Notes under the pieces: model-generated
Told to the model about the DNA's origin: nothing
Databases searched by the model: none
The model's input: only the letters and a program-made list of their open reading frames with translations
Part shown: positions 41,979 through 51,490 of the stretch, piece after piece
Layout: each line of letters starts with the position of its first letter
Position numbering within the stretch: position 1 is the first letter of the stretch
Origin: Sulfitobacter sp. F26169L
GTDB taxonomy: Bacteria > Pseudomonadota > Alphaproteobacteria > Rhodobacterales > Rhodobacteraceae
Reading direction: 5' to 3'
Assembly (NCBI RefSeq): GCF_026410285.1
Contig: NZ_JAPMLP010000005.1
Span: forward strand, 1 to 64,000
DNA: 64,000 nt
Position numbers and translations under genes: made by a program

Positions 41979-44900
41979 ATGGCTACTCAACTGCGTGAAA
42001 TTTTTGCAATGCCGGTCGACAGATCAATTGATGGCGTAATCAAAGCTGATGACATGGCGAGCCTGCTCACCGAATTGGATGAATATGTCATCACAAATGA
42101 AATCGGCGCGCGGCTTGAACAGTTTCTCGAAGCTTACAATAACTATGATACAGCGAATGGAGTTTGGATTTCCGGTTTCTTCGGATCTGGAAAATCCCAC
42201 CTCCTGAAGATGTTGGCGCTACTGCTTGAGAATGGCGAAATTGACGGACAAACCCCGATAGATATTTTCGAACGCAAACTTGAGGATCAACCCATGCTTG
42301 CGGGCGCACTTCGCAAAGCAGTGGGCGTCCCTTCGAAATCTATCTTGTTCAATATCGACCAGAAGGCTGATGTCATCTCCAAGACGGACGTTGATGCACT
42401 TTTGGCGGTGTTTCAAAAGGTCTTTGACGACATGTGCGGCTATTATGGAAAGCTGCCCCATATTGCGCAATTTGAACGAGACCTTGATAGCCGTGACCAG
42501 TTCGGTGCGTTCAAAGAAGCCTTCGAGCGTTCGGCCAATAAGGCGTGGGAACGAGGGCGCGAGCAGGCCCTGATGGAAGGGCGGCACATCTCAGCTGCGT
42601 TTGCAGAAGTAACCGGTGATGATGGCAAAGATATTTTGGGTCAATACCGCAAAGACACAAAGATATCCATCGAGGACTTTGCTGGAAAGGTTAAGGATTG
42701 GATTGACACGCAAGGCCCCCAATTCCGATTGAATTTCTTTGTCGATGAGGTGGGTCAGTATATCGCCGACAACGTCAAATTGATGACAAACATGCAGACC
42801 ATCGCGGAAAGCCTTAATACCAAGTGTAAGGGGCAAGCATGGATTATCGTGACCGCGCAGCAAGACATGGGGTCGGTGATCGGCGATATGACGTCGCAGC
42901 AGGAAAACGATTTTTCAAAAATCCAGGCCCGCTTCGCCAACCGCATGCCTTTGAACTCTCAGGATGTGGCGGAAGTAATCCAGAAGCGCCTGCTTTCCAA
43001 AACCGAGGCCGGACAGATCACGTTGAGCAATTTACATGATCAAGAAGAAAATAACCTGCGCACGCTGTTTGACTTTGGCGACGGCTCCTTCCGGTTTAAA
43101 AACTTCTCGAGCAAGGAACAGTTCGTCGGCAGTTACCCTTTTCCAAACTATCAGTATGATCTTTTCCAGCGTGCGATCATGGGGCTATCACAACACAATG
43201 CATTCGAAGGCAAGCATAGTTCTGTCGGTGAACGTTCTATGCTGGGTGTTTTTCAGGAGGTTGCAAAAAACCTGGCGGACGCTGAAATTGGTGGGCTCGC
43301 CACTTTTGATCTTATGTTTGAAGGGATTCGCACGGCTCTCAAATCTACTGTCCAACAGTCGGTCCAACTGGCAGAGCGCAATCTCGAGGATGAATTTGCA
43401 GTAAAGGTTCTGAAATCACTATTCCTTGTGAAATACGTCAAGGAATTCAAACCTACTGTTCGAAACATCTCAATTTTGCTCTTGTCACGTTTTGACGCTG
43501 ATCAAACCGAACACCTTAGCAAAATCAAAAAAGCACTGTCCCTGCTGGAACGTCAGACGTTGATTCAACGCAACGATGACGTCTACGAATTCCTGACCAA
43601 TGAAGAAAAGGATGTTGAAGCCGAGATCAAAAATATCCCTGTCGACCCATCGGAGGTCGAGAAGCACATGGATGAATTGGCTTTCTCAACTATTCTGCGT
43701 CATTCAAAAATTAAACACGGTGCGACAGGGTTTGATTATCCCTTCACCCGCAAGCTCGACGGACATGGGCTTAACCGCGAATATGAATTGGGCGTCAATG
43801 TTATCACGCCCTTCAGTGACGAAGCTGACACCCCTGAAACCGTGCGGATGAACAGTATGACGCGCGACGAACTTTCCGTCGTGTTGGCGCGTGATATCCG
43901 GTTTACGACTGATCTGTATCTGTGGATCCAGACGATCAAATTTGTTAAGCAGGCGCGTAGTGGTTCTGAACAACCAGGCCGTGACCGAATTATTGCAGAA
44001 AAAGGCGACCAGAACAGCCGCCGTGAGAAAGGCCTTGAGTCCCGGCTGCGGTCCTTGATGGGAGAAGCACGGCTCTTTGTGCGTGGCAGCGAACTCGAAA
44101 TCGGTGGCGAAGACCCGCAAGATCGGTTGATCAAAGGCTTTCAGGTCTTGGTCGACAAGGTCTACACAAACCTGCCAATGCTTCGCGGCGTAACCTATAC
44201 GGAGGCCGACCTCGCCAAGGCAGGTCGCGTGGACAGTGGCCTCTTCGGCGGTGAGGACAGTGGGTTAACAGAGGCTGAGCAAGAGGTTTTAAACCACGCT
44301 CAAGCGCAAATGCGGCTTGGTGTGAAAGTGTCGGTAAAGGCCTTGGGGGAAAAGTTTGGTGGCAAGCCTTATGGTTGGCCCTCAATTGCAGTGCTTTGTC
44401 TCACCGCCAGCCTCGTTGCGCGCGGCAAGATCGAAGCTCGCGTAGATAGCACACCGCTTGAAGGCGATGCCTTACTCCAAGCCCTGCGTAACAGTCACGC
44501 GGCAGGGAACATCTTATTGTCTCCGCAGATCGAGTTCACGGGGGCACAACTTCGTAAGTCCCGCGAAATATTTAAAGAACTGTTCGACATTCCTGCGTCA
44601 GGTGCCGACGCGCGCAGCCTTGGGGCTGAATGGATTGCACAGATCCGCACCCTCGCAGCGGAACTCGACACGCTGAGCCGTCAAGAAGCAAACTACCCCT
44701 TCATGAAGGCGCTGGATCCACTACAGCGACGCGTCGAAACCATGCGCGATCAATCCGCGACGTGGTTCATAGAAGGACCGGCAGAGGCTGAGGATGATCT
44801 GCTTGATGCCAAACAGGACATCCTCGACAAAATTCGCAGCTTCATGGGGGGCCAACAGCGCACCATCTATGACGACGTCCACGGCTTTTTGATAAAGCAG

Positions 44901-45500
44901 GAAGTTAACCTGTCCTACGCCGATGCCCCCGCCGGTGAAAAGCTGCGCACTGCGCTCTCCGATCCGGAGTGTTACAAGGGCACCGCCGTTCAATCGCTCA
45001 AGACTGATTTCTATGCGTTGAAAGAACGGATCGAACAGGCGGTCTTGACTGAGCGTAGCAATGTCGAAACAGCCATCGACGAGGTCGGGACCAAGATTGC
45101 GCAAACGTCGGAGTTTCAGGCCCTTACCCCCGAACATCAGGATAACATCCGCCAAGGGCTTGCGGCGCATAAGGCGCGCTTGGATAGCCAGACGCATATT
45201 GCCGTCCTGCGGGACCGCGCGACCGGTGTGCGCAACGACCTTATGGCCCAAACGCTGAACCAGATCGCCGCCTTGCAACCGCCTCAGAAACCGTTCACCC
45301 AGACGGAAACCCCTCCGGGCGGCTGTGCCGAACCACCTGCTGCAACTGCGCCAACGCCGGATTACCCGCAGGCCCGCTCAATCCCCGTGCCGTTCGACAA
45401 GCCCTACCTTGAAGACGCCACCGATGTGAACCGCTATCTCGATGAAATGAAAAAGACCCTGCTGGCTGAAATCAGCGCGGGTAAAAAGGTGCTTGTCTGA
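41979..45500 (+). CDS. brxC: BREX ATPase BrxC
   Basis: 1173 residues, usual BrxC size. Walker A GFFGSGKSHLLKML with P-loop residues 66-73; the Walker B-type strand is QFRLNFFVDEVGQYIADNV. The N-terminus (LREIFAMPVDRSIDGVIKAD) matches the family. Long helical C-terminal region, then a proline-rich linker (PFTQTETPPGGCAEPPAATA) and a final basic helix. BrxC is an AAA-type ATPase forming the core of the BREX complex with PglX and PglZ. Its TGA shares one base with the pglX ATG at 45500. Confidence 0.94.
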   Translation: MATQLREIFAMPVDRSIDGVIKADDMASLLTELDEYVITNEIGARLEQFLEAYNNYDTANGVWISGFFGSGKSHLLKMLALLLENGEIDGQTPIDIFERKLEDQPMLAGALRKAVGVPSKSILFNIDQKADVISKTDVDALLAVFQKVFDDMCGYYGKLPHIAQFERDLDSRDQFGAFKEAFERSANKAWERGREQALMEGRHISAAFAEVTGDDGKDILGQYRKDTKISIEDFAGKVKDWIDTQGPQFRLNFFVDEVGQYIADNVKLMTNMQTIAESLNTKCKGQAWIIVTAQQDMGSVIGDMTSQQENDFSKIQARFANRMPLNSQDVAEVIQKRLLSKTEAGQITLSNLHDQEENNLRTLFDFGDGSFRFKNFSSKEQFVGSYPFPNYQYDLFQRAIMGLSQHNAFEGKHSSVGERSMLGVFQEVAKNLADAEIGGLATFDLMFEGIRTALKSTVQQSVQLAERNLEDEFAVKVLKSLFLVKYVKEFKPTVRNISILLLSRFDADQTEHLSKIKKALSLLERQTLIQRNDDVYEFLTNEEKDVEAEIKNIPVDPSEVEKHMDELAFSTILRHSKIKHGATGFDYPFTRKLDGHGLNREYELGVNVITPFSDEADTPETVRMNSMTRDELSVVLARDIRFTTDLYLWIQTIKFVKQARSGSEQPGRDRIIAEKGDQNSRREKGLESRLRSLMGEARLFVRGSELEIGGEDPQDRLIKGFQVLVDKVYTNLPMLRGVTYTEADLAKAGRVDSGLFGGEDSGLTEAEQEVLNHAQAQMRLGVKVSVKALGEKFGGKPYGWPSIAVLCLTASLVARGKIEARVDSTPLEGDALLQALRNSHAAGNILLSPQIEFTGAQLRKSREIFKELFDIPASGADARSLGAEWIAQIRTLAAELDTLSRQEANYPFMKALDPLQRRVETMRDQSATWFIEGPAEAEDDLLDAKQDILDKIRSFMGGQQRTIYDDVHGFLIKQEVNLSYADAPAGEKLRTALSDPECYKGTAVQSLKTDFYALKERIEQAVLTERSNVETAIDEVGTKIAQTSEFQALTPEHQDNIRQGLAAHKARLDSQTHIAVLRDRATGVRNDLMAQTLNQIAALQPPQKPFTQTETPPGGCAEPPAATAPTPDYPQARSIPVPFDKPYLEDATDVNRYLDEMKKTLLAEISAGKKVLV

Positions 45501-48500
45501 TGGATACCAACGCGCTCAAAAAGTTCGCCCAAGGCGCACGCAACCTGCTGATTGATCAGGTCACAGCCAAGCTGGACTTGGTGCTGGACGATGCGGCACC
45601 CGCACGCCGTGAACACCCCGCAGCGATCAAAGCGCTGGAGGGGGCCATTCGCAGCACCAGCCAGCAGCAGGTCATCGAGCAGGTAGCCTATACGTGGTTC
45701 AACCGCTTTACCGCGCTTCGGTATATGGATGCCAGCGGGCTGACCAACCCGCGCGTTGTGTCCCCCGCCGATGGTGCCACGCGGCCCGAGATATTGTCAG
45801 AGGCGATGGCGGGCAACTTGCCGGACAATGCAACGCCGCAGATCACCGAACTGCTGCAAGGCACGCGTCAGGCCCATGATCCGCAGGCCGAAGCATATCG
45901 CCTTCTGCTGATCCACGCTGGCAACGAATGGCACGCCTATATGCCGTGGCTGTTTGCGCCGCTGGATGATTACACCGAACTGATGATGCCCGACGATCTG
46001 CTGTCGCCCGCGTCCATCCTTGCCCACCTGCGTGATGTGATGACCGAGGACGCCTGCAAGGACGTCGAGATCATCGGCTGGCTCTACCAGTTCTACATCT
46101 CCGAGAAGAAGGATCAGGTCTTTGCGGGCCTCAAGAAGAACGTCAAGATCACGGCAGAAAACATCCCCGCCGCGACGCAGCTGTTCACGCCGCACTGGAT
46201 CGTCCGCTATCTGGTGGAAAACTCGCTGGGGCGGCTCTGGCTGCTGAACCGGCCCCAAAGCCGCCTGGCCGAGCGGATGGACTACTACATCGCACCGGAA
46301 GAGCCCGAGACGGACTTCCTGCGCATCACCCGCCCCGAAGATATCCGCATCTGCGATCCCGCTGCCGGGTCGGGGCACATGCTGACCTATGCCTTCGACC
46401 TGCTCTACGCCATCTACGAGGAAGAGGGATATGATCCGACCGAGATCCCCGCGCTGATCCTGACGCACAACCTGACCGGGGTGGAGATTGACGACCGCGC
46501 AGGCGCGCTTGGCGCATTTGCGCTGGCGATGAAGGCGGCGGGCAAGCTGGGGCGGCGGCGGTTTTTGCGGATGGAGGCAAAGCCAGACATCTGCGTGTTG
46601 CAGAACGTGGCCTTTACCGAGGCCGAGATGCAGGACGTGGCCGCCGTGGTGGGCAAGGATCTGTTCACCGATGAATTGCGCGAGACCCTGCTGCAATTCG
46701 AGCAGGCCAAGAACTTCGGCTCGCTGATCATGCCGAAACTGCGCGACCCGGCCGAGACGCTGCGGGTGGTGGAGGCGCGGGATTTTGCGGGTGATCTGCT
46801 GCTGAAAGACGTGCAGGCGCGCGTCATCGCCGTGCTGCGCATGGCCGAGGCGCTGTCGTCGAAGTATCACGTGGTGGTGGCCAACCCGCCTTATATGGGC
46901 GGGAAGGGGATGAATGGGCAACTGGCTCAATGGGTCGGCATGTCGTTTCCAGATGGCAAATCCGACTTGTTTGCGGCTTTTATCTCCCGCGGTTTGGAAC
47001 TTGTCGTAAAACGAGGTTTTGCGGCGATGGTGACGATGGAAAGCTGGATGTTTCTGTCCTCACTTGAAAAGCTACGAACCAAAATTATTGGCTCAACCAA
47101 CATTCAATCGCTCGTCCATATGCCTTACCTTGGCAAAGGAGGCACAAGCATGGGGATTAGTTTTGGGACGGCAGCATTCGTATTGGAAGCAAGCTTTGAT
47201 CCGCTGCGAACAGGTGAATATCTTTGCATCCGATATTTTGAGACTGACGGCAATGGTGTGCCATTTGAATTCCCTACTCATAACGAGAGAAGATCCCAAG
47301 CCTCAGCTAATGACTTCTGCAAAATCCCTGGCAGCCCGATAGCATACTGGCTCAGATCTGAAACATATGACGTATTTGAGCGAGGCGACAAACTAAAGGA
47401 GATCGCGGAGGTCAAACACGGCTTAACAACTGGCAATAATGAATCGGTCATGCGTGCTTGGCACGAGGTCAACTACGCTGGGATAGGGACAGGTTACCAA
47501 GAGCATGATAAGGCCGTTGATGGTGGCCACAAATGGTTCCCTTACAACAAAGGAGGGCAGTTTAGGAAGTGGTTTGGAAATGCCGAGTTTGTATTGCACT
47601 ACAATGAAGAGGGCATTTCCAAGATGCAGACTTTCTCTGGCCACAGGCACGATGGAAAAAGTCATTACTTCAAGCCGGGGGTGACCTGGACGCTCCTTTC
47701 AAGCTCCTACTTTGGAAGTCGCTTCACACCCTGCGGCTTCGTATTCGATGTAAATGGTTCATCCCTTTTCTCAGAAAGAAACGAGGAAGTTACGGCTTTC
47801 CTTTGCAGCAATGTGGGCTATGAGATGTTGAAAGTCCTCAATCCAACGCTCGCCTTTCAAGTTGGAAATTTGAAGAACTTGCCGGTTCTCGAGTTGCCAG
47901 ATAACAATAAATCTACCATCTTATCGAATGCTAAGACGGCCATATATCTTGGTCAATCCGACTGGGACGCCTACGAAACCTCCTGGGATTTCACCACGCT
48001 CCAGCTGCTCTCGCCCGATCATCGCGGCGCCACGTTGGAGGACAGTTACGCCACCCTTCGCGCCCATTGGCAGTCCATGACGGACGAGATGCAGCGGCTG
48101 GAGGAAGAGAACAACCGCATCTTCATCGACGCCTATGGTCTGCAAGACGAGCTGACCCCCGAGATGCCGCTGAACGAGATCACCCTCAACTGCAACCCCG
48201 CCTATCGCTATGGCATCAAGAATGACGCCGCCGCGAACGAGACCCGCCTGCGCGCCGACACCGTGGCCGAATTCCTCTCCTACGCCGTGGGTTGTATGTT
48301 CGGCCGCTACAGCCTCGACGCGCCCGGCCTGATCCTCGCCAATCAGGGCGAGACGCTGGCCGACTACCTCGCCCGCGTCCCAGAGCCGCAATTCATGCCC
48401 GACGAGGATAACGTGATCCCCGTGCTGGATGGCGATTGGTTCCCCGATGACATCACGGAACGCTTCCGCTCCTTCCTGCGCGTGACGTTCGGCGATGACA

Positions 48501-48973
48501 AATTCCGCGAAAACCTGAGCTTTATCGAGGACGCCTTGGGCAAGGACATCCGCAAGTATTTCACCAAAGATTTCTACACCGACCATGTGAAGCGCTATAA
48601 GAAGCGCCCGATCTACTGGATGTTCTCGTCGCCCAAGGGCAGTTTTAACGCGCTGGTCTATATGCACCGCTATCGCCCAGACACGGTGTCGGTTGTGCTG
48701 AACGAATACCTGCGCGAATTCATCACCAAGCTGACGGCGGAACGTGCCTCGCTGGAAAAGCTGGCCGATGATCCAACCGCCACGCAAAGCCAGCGCACCA
48801 AGGCGATGAAGGCAGTTGGCGCGGTGATCAAGCAGATCGATGAGCTGACCGATTGGGAACGCGACGTGGTGTTCCCGATGGCACAGGCCAAGATCGACAT
48901 TGATCTGGATGACGGGGTGAAAGCGAATTACCCCAAGTTCGCCGGTGCTGTGAAGAAGATCGTGGGCCTATGA
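45500..48973 (+). CDS. pglX: BREX adenine-specific DNA methyltransferase PglX
   Basis: 1157 residues. SAM-binding motif DPAAGSGHML (286-295) and catalytic NPPYMGG (462-468) of an N6-adenine methylase. PglX marks one strand of the non-palindromic BREX site to protect the host. The stretch from about 46925 to 47960 (residues 476-820), which should include the target-recognition domain, is much AT-richer than both flanks: 24 of 60 bases are G or C at 47041-47100, against 43 of 60 at 46741-46800 and 40 of 60 at 48001-48060. This suggests domain exchange. It overlaps pglZ by 4 bases. Confidence 0.95.
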   Translation: MDTNALKKFAQGARNLLIDQVTAKLDLVLDDAAPARREHPAAIKALEGAIRSTSQQQVIEQVAYTWFNRFTALRYMDASGLTNPRVVSPADGATRPEILSEAMAGNLPDNATPQITELLQGTRQAHDPQAEAYRLLLIHAGNEWHAYMPWLFAPLDDYTELMMPDDLLSPASILAHLRDVMTEDACKDVEIIGWLYQFYISEKKDQVFAGLKKNVKITAENIPAATQLFTPHWIVRYLVENSLGRLWLLNRPQSRLAERMDYYIAPEEPETDFLRITRPEDIRICDPAAGSGHMLTYAFDLLYAIYEEEGYDPTEIPALILTHNLTGVEIDDRAGALGAFALAMKAAGKLGRRRFLRMEAKPDICVLQNVAFTEAEMQDVAAVVGKDLFTDELRETLLQFEQAKNFGSLIMPKLRDPAETLRVVEARDFAGDLLLKDVQARVIAVLRMAEALSSKYHVVVANPPYMGGKGMNGQLAQWVGMSFPDGKSDLFAAFISRGLELVVKRGFAAMVTMESWMFLSSLEKLRTKIIGSTNIQSLVHMPYLGKGGTSMGISFGTAAFVLEASFDPLRTGEYLCIRYFETDGNGVPFEFPTHNERRSQASANDFCKIPGSPIAYWLRSETYDVFERGDKLKEIAEVKHGLTTGNNESVMRAWHEVNYAGIGTGYQEHDKAVDGGHKWFPYNKGGQFRKWFGNAEFVLHYNEEGISKMQTFSGHRHDGKSHYFKPGVTWTLLSSSYFGSRFTPCGFVFDVNGSSLFSERNEEVTAFLCSNVGYEMLKVLNPTLAFQVGNLKNLPVLELPDNNKSTILSNAKTAIYLGQSDWDAYETSWDFTTLQLLSPDHRGATLEDSYATLRAHWQSMTDEMQRLEEENNRIFIDAYGLQDELTPEMPLNEITLNCNPAYRYGIKNDAAANETRLRADTVAEFLSYAVGCMFGRYSLDAPGLILANQGETLADYLARVPEPQFMPDEDNVIPVLDGDWFPDDITERFRSFLRVTFGDDKFRENLSFIEDALGKDIRKYFTKDFYTDHVKRYKKRPIYWMFSSPKGSFNALVYMHRYRPDTVSVVLNEYLREFITKLTAERASLEKLADDPTATQSQRTKAMKAVGAVIKQIDELTDWERDVVFPMAQAKIDIDLDDGVKANYPKFAGAVKKIVGL

Positions 48974-51483
48974 TGAACGACCGCATCAAAGCGGGCCTGC
49001 TGCGGCTCTATGAGGATCAGGGCCACCGGATCGTGTTCTGGTATGATACGCAGCGCGAGTTGCGTGAGGCGTTTGAGGCGCTTGAGTTGGAGGGTGTCGA
49101 GAAGGTCGAGATCGCCAACAACCAGTTCGGGTTGAAATACCGGATGCTGCGCCAAGAACCCAAAGCGCGGTTTCTGGTGTTCCACGACGGGCCGGAACCC
49201 GAGATGGCGGACAACTGGCTGTTGGATCTGCAACTGGCCACCGCAATTTTCCGCGCCGATCAAGCCGCGATTTGGGTTGCTGAACTGGGCATCCCCGCCC
49301 AATACGAAGCCGCCGTGCGCGACCACCCCGAATTTTACAAATCAGGCAAGCGTTTGGCAGCCCTGCGTGCGTTGGAGCAAGAGAAGCCCTCACAAAGCGC
49401 AAACGACATCCGCCGCAAGATGCTGGCCATCTGCGCCGGGGCCGATGGTGATCTGGATATGGTGATAGAGGCGCTGCTGGGGGAGTTGGCTGAAAAGGCC
49501 GACGACACCCTGCGCCTGATAGAGCGCGCTCATCTGACCGAATTTTTCTGGAAGGAGGTCGCGACCCGTTATGGCTATACCGCAACAGAACCGGACTTCC
49601 AAGATTTCGCGATCTCGCTGTTTGACAGCGCATGGGCCCGCGCCATGGGCGATACCGCCCGCCTGAACACCGAAGCCGCATTGATGTTCAAACGCTGGAC
49701 CAACGCCCGCCGCTCAGGCGAGGCGTTCGAGGCCTTGTCAGCGGAATACCAGGGTGTATTGAACATCGAAGATACGCTTCGAGACCGTGATTTCCGTGAC
49801 CTGATCCCCCATGATCATTTCGAAGCCATCGACCGCCAGATCATTGTGGCGATCGTCGATGCAATGGCCAATCAAACCGTCCCAGCTGGTGATGTCTTAA
49901 AATGGGTCCGTGAGCGGAGGCAAACCCATTGGTATCAGCGCTACGAAGACATCTATCAAGCCATCGGGTTCGCCACAGAATTTCAACAGGCGTTGGCGGA
50001 AGCCAATCTGACGATGACCAGCGTTTCAGATGGCGTGAAGCGATATGCCGCGAGTTGGTTCCGGATCGACCAATTGTATCGTAAATTCATCTATCACATG
50101 CAGAAGAGCGGTCAGGCGGGGCTGTTGGCGGCGCTCTATGAAAACGTCGAAAACCGCTACACCACAAATTTCGTGCTGGCCTTGAACGATGCTTGGCAGG
50201 ATCAGGTGAACCGACTGAGCAATTGGTCGGTTCCTGGCGTCTCGAACCAGACTGGGTTCTATTCCGAGCAGGCAGCTGAATATCGGCGCAAAGATCAAAA
50301 GGTCGTTGTGATCATATCTGACGCGCTTCGCTATGAGGTCGCTGAAGAGACTTTGCGCGAGATCCGAAAACTGAACCGCTTTGATGCAGAATTGAAGCCG
50401 ATGATCTCGTCACTGCCAAGCTACACCCAGTTGGGAATGGCATCGTTGCTACCGCACAAATCGCTTTCTTTCAAAGAAGGAACTGATCTGGTTCTCGCTG
50501 ACGGTAAGAGCACTCAAGGAGGGCCTGCGCGAGAGAAGGTTCTGGCACAAGGCCGTGTAGGAGATCGAGCCAAAGTCATGAAGGCCGACGAGTTCATGAA
50601 CTTGACGGGGACCGATGGCAAAGACCTGTTCCGCGATCATGATATTGTCTATCTCTATCACAATAAGATCGACGCGGCGGGCGATAAGATTGCAACCGAA
50701 GAAAGCGTTCCCACTGCTGTTCAGTCGACGATTGATGACTTGGTGAAACTGGTGCGCAAACTGACGTCTGCCAACTTTTCAAACATCCTGATCACCGCAG
50801 ATCATGGGTTTTTGTGGCAGCATCGGGCCCTGGATGATAGTGATTTCTCGTTGGCCGACCCAAGCGGAAAAAATATTACCTGCCGCAATCGAAGGTTCGT
50901 AATTGGCCATGGGCTTGGCGAAAATGTTGGGATGAAAAACTTTAGCGCCGCGCAAATCGGAATGGCGGGAAGCGAGGAAATATTAATTCCAAACTCCATC
51001 AATCGCCTACGGGTTAAAGGCTCAGGCAGCAGATACGTTCATGGCGGGGCAAGCCTACAGGAAATTGTGGTTCCTGTTTTAAGGGTTGGGAAGCAACGCA
51101 AGGAAGATGTCGCGCACGTTGAGGTTCAGATCATCCCACCTCAAAGAGCTCAGATTACCACTGGTCAAATCCAGATCACCTTTTGGCAGGTAGACCCTGT
51201 CACTGAAAAACTGCAATCCAGATCACTCAAAGCCGGCATCTACGCAGGAGATGGCACCGCCATATCTGACGAAGTCGAGTTAGAATTCGATTTCGCATCG
51301 GAAAATCCTCGTGAACGAGAAATGCCGCGAAGTTTCCTGCTGACACGCGCCGCTGACAACTACAACAACGAGACCGTTTTTCTTCGATTGAGCGCGCGGA
51401 TTGGCAAGACAACCCGATATGAAGAACATGCCAGCCAACCTTTACAACTGAAGCGCGCCAATGGCGCCGAATTAGATTTCTGA
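48970..51483 (+). CDS. pglZ: BREX phosphatase-like protein PglZ
   Basis: 837 residues with an alkaline-phosphatase-superfamily PglZ domain. Metal-binding region QKVVVIISDALRYEVAEETL (D451) and ILITADHGFLWQHRAL (D611, H612). The N-terminal half is helical and BREX-specific. PglZ proteins are metal-dependent phosphodiesterases/nucleases needed for both methylation and defence. From about 49750 onward the gene is AT-richer than its first 780 bases, a second compositional step in this operon. The start overlaps pglX (48970-48973). Confidence 0.94.
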   Translation: MMNDRIKAGLLRLYEDQGHRIVFWYDTQRELREAFEALELEGVEKVEIANNQFGLKYRMLRQEPKARFLVFHDGPEPEMADNWLLDLQLATAIFRADQAAIWVAELGIPAQYEAAVRDHPEFYKSGKRLAALRALEQEKPSQSANDIRRKMLAICAGADGDLDMVIEALLGELAEKADDTLRLIERAHLTEFFWKEVATRYGYTATEPDFQDFAISLFDSAWARAMGDTARLNTEAALMFKRWTNARRSGEAFEALSAEYQGVLNIEDTLRDRDFRDLIPHDHFEAIDRQIIVAIVDAMANQTVPAGDVLKWVRERRQTHWYQRYEDIYQAIGFATEFQQALAEANLTMTSVSDGVKRYAASWFRIDQLYRKFIYHMQKSGQAGLLAALYENVENRYTTNFVLALNDAWQDQVNRLSNWSVPGVSNQTGFYSEQAAEYRRKDQKVVVIISDALRYEVAEETLREIRKLNRFDAELKPMISSLPSYTQLGMASLLPHKSLSFKEGTDLVLADGKSTQGGPAREKVLAQGRVGDRAKVMKADEFMNLTGTDGKDLFRDHDIVYLYHNKIDAAGDKIATEESVPTAVQSTIDDLVKLVRKLTSANFSNILITADHGFLWQHRALDDSDFSLADPSGKNITCRNRRFVIGHGLGENVGMKNFSAAQIGMAGSEEILIPNSINRLRVKGSGSRYVHGGASLQEIVVPVLRVGKQRKEDVAHVEVQIIPPQRAQITTGQIQITFWQVDPVTEKLQSRSLKAGIYAGDGTAISDEVELEFDFASENPREREMPRSFLLTRAADNYNNETVFLRLSARIGKTTRYEEHASQPLQLKRANGAELDF

Positions 51484-51490
51484 GGCCCAA

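Noticed and set aside
45797..46930. Minus-strand ORF of 377 residues antisense to pglX
   Set aside because: High GC makes long antisense frames common; the His/Arg/Gln-rich translation has no family signature and pglX is unmistakable on the other strand.
47921..48787. Minus-strand ORF of 288 residues antisense to the pglX C-terminus
   Set aside because: Same reason: antisense frame over GC-rich coding DNA without independent start signals or recognisable domains.
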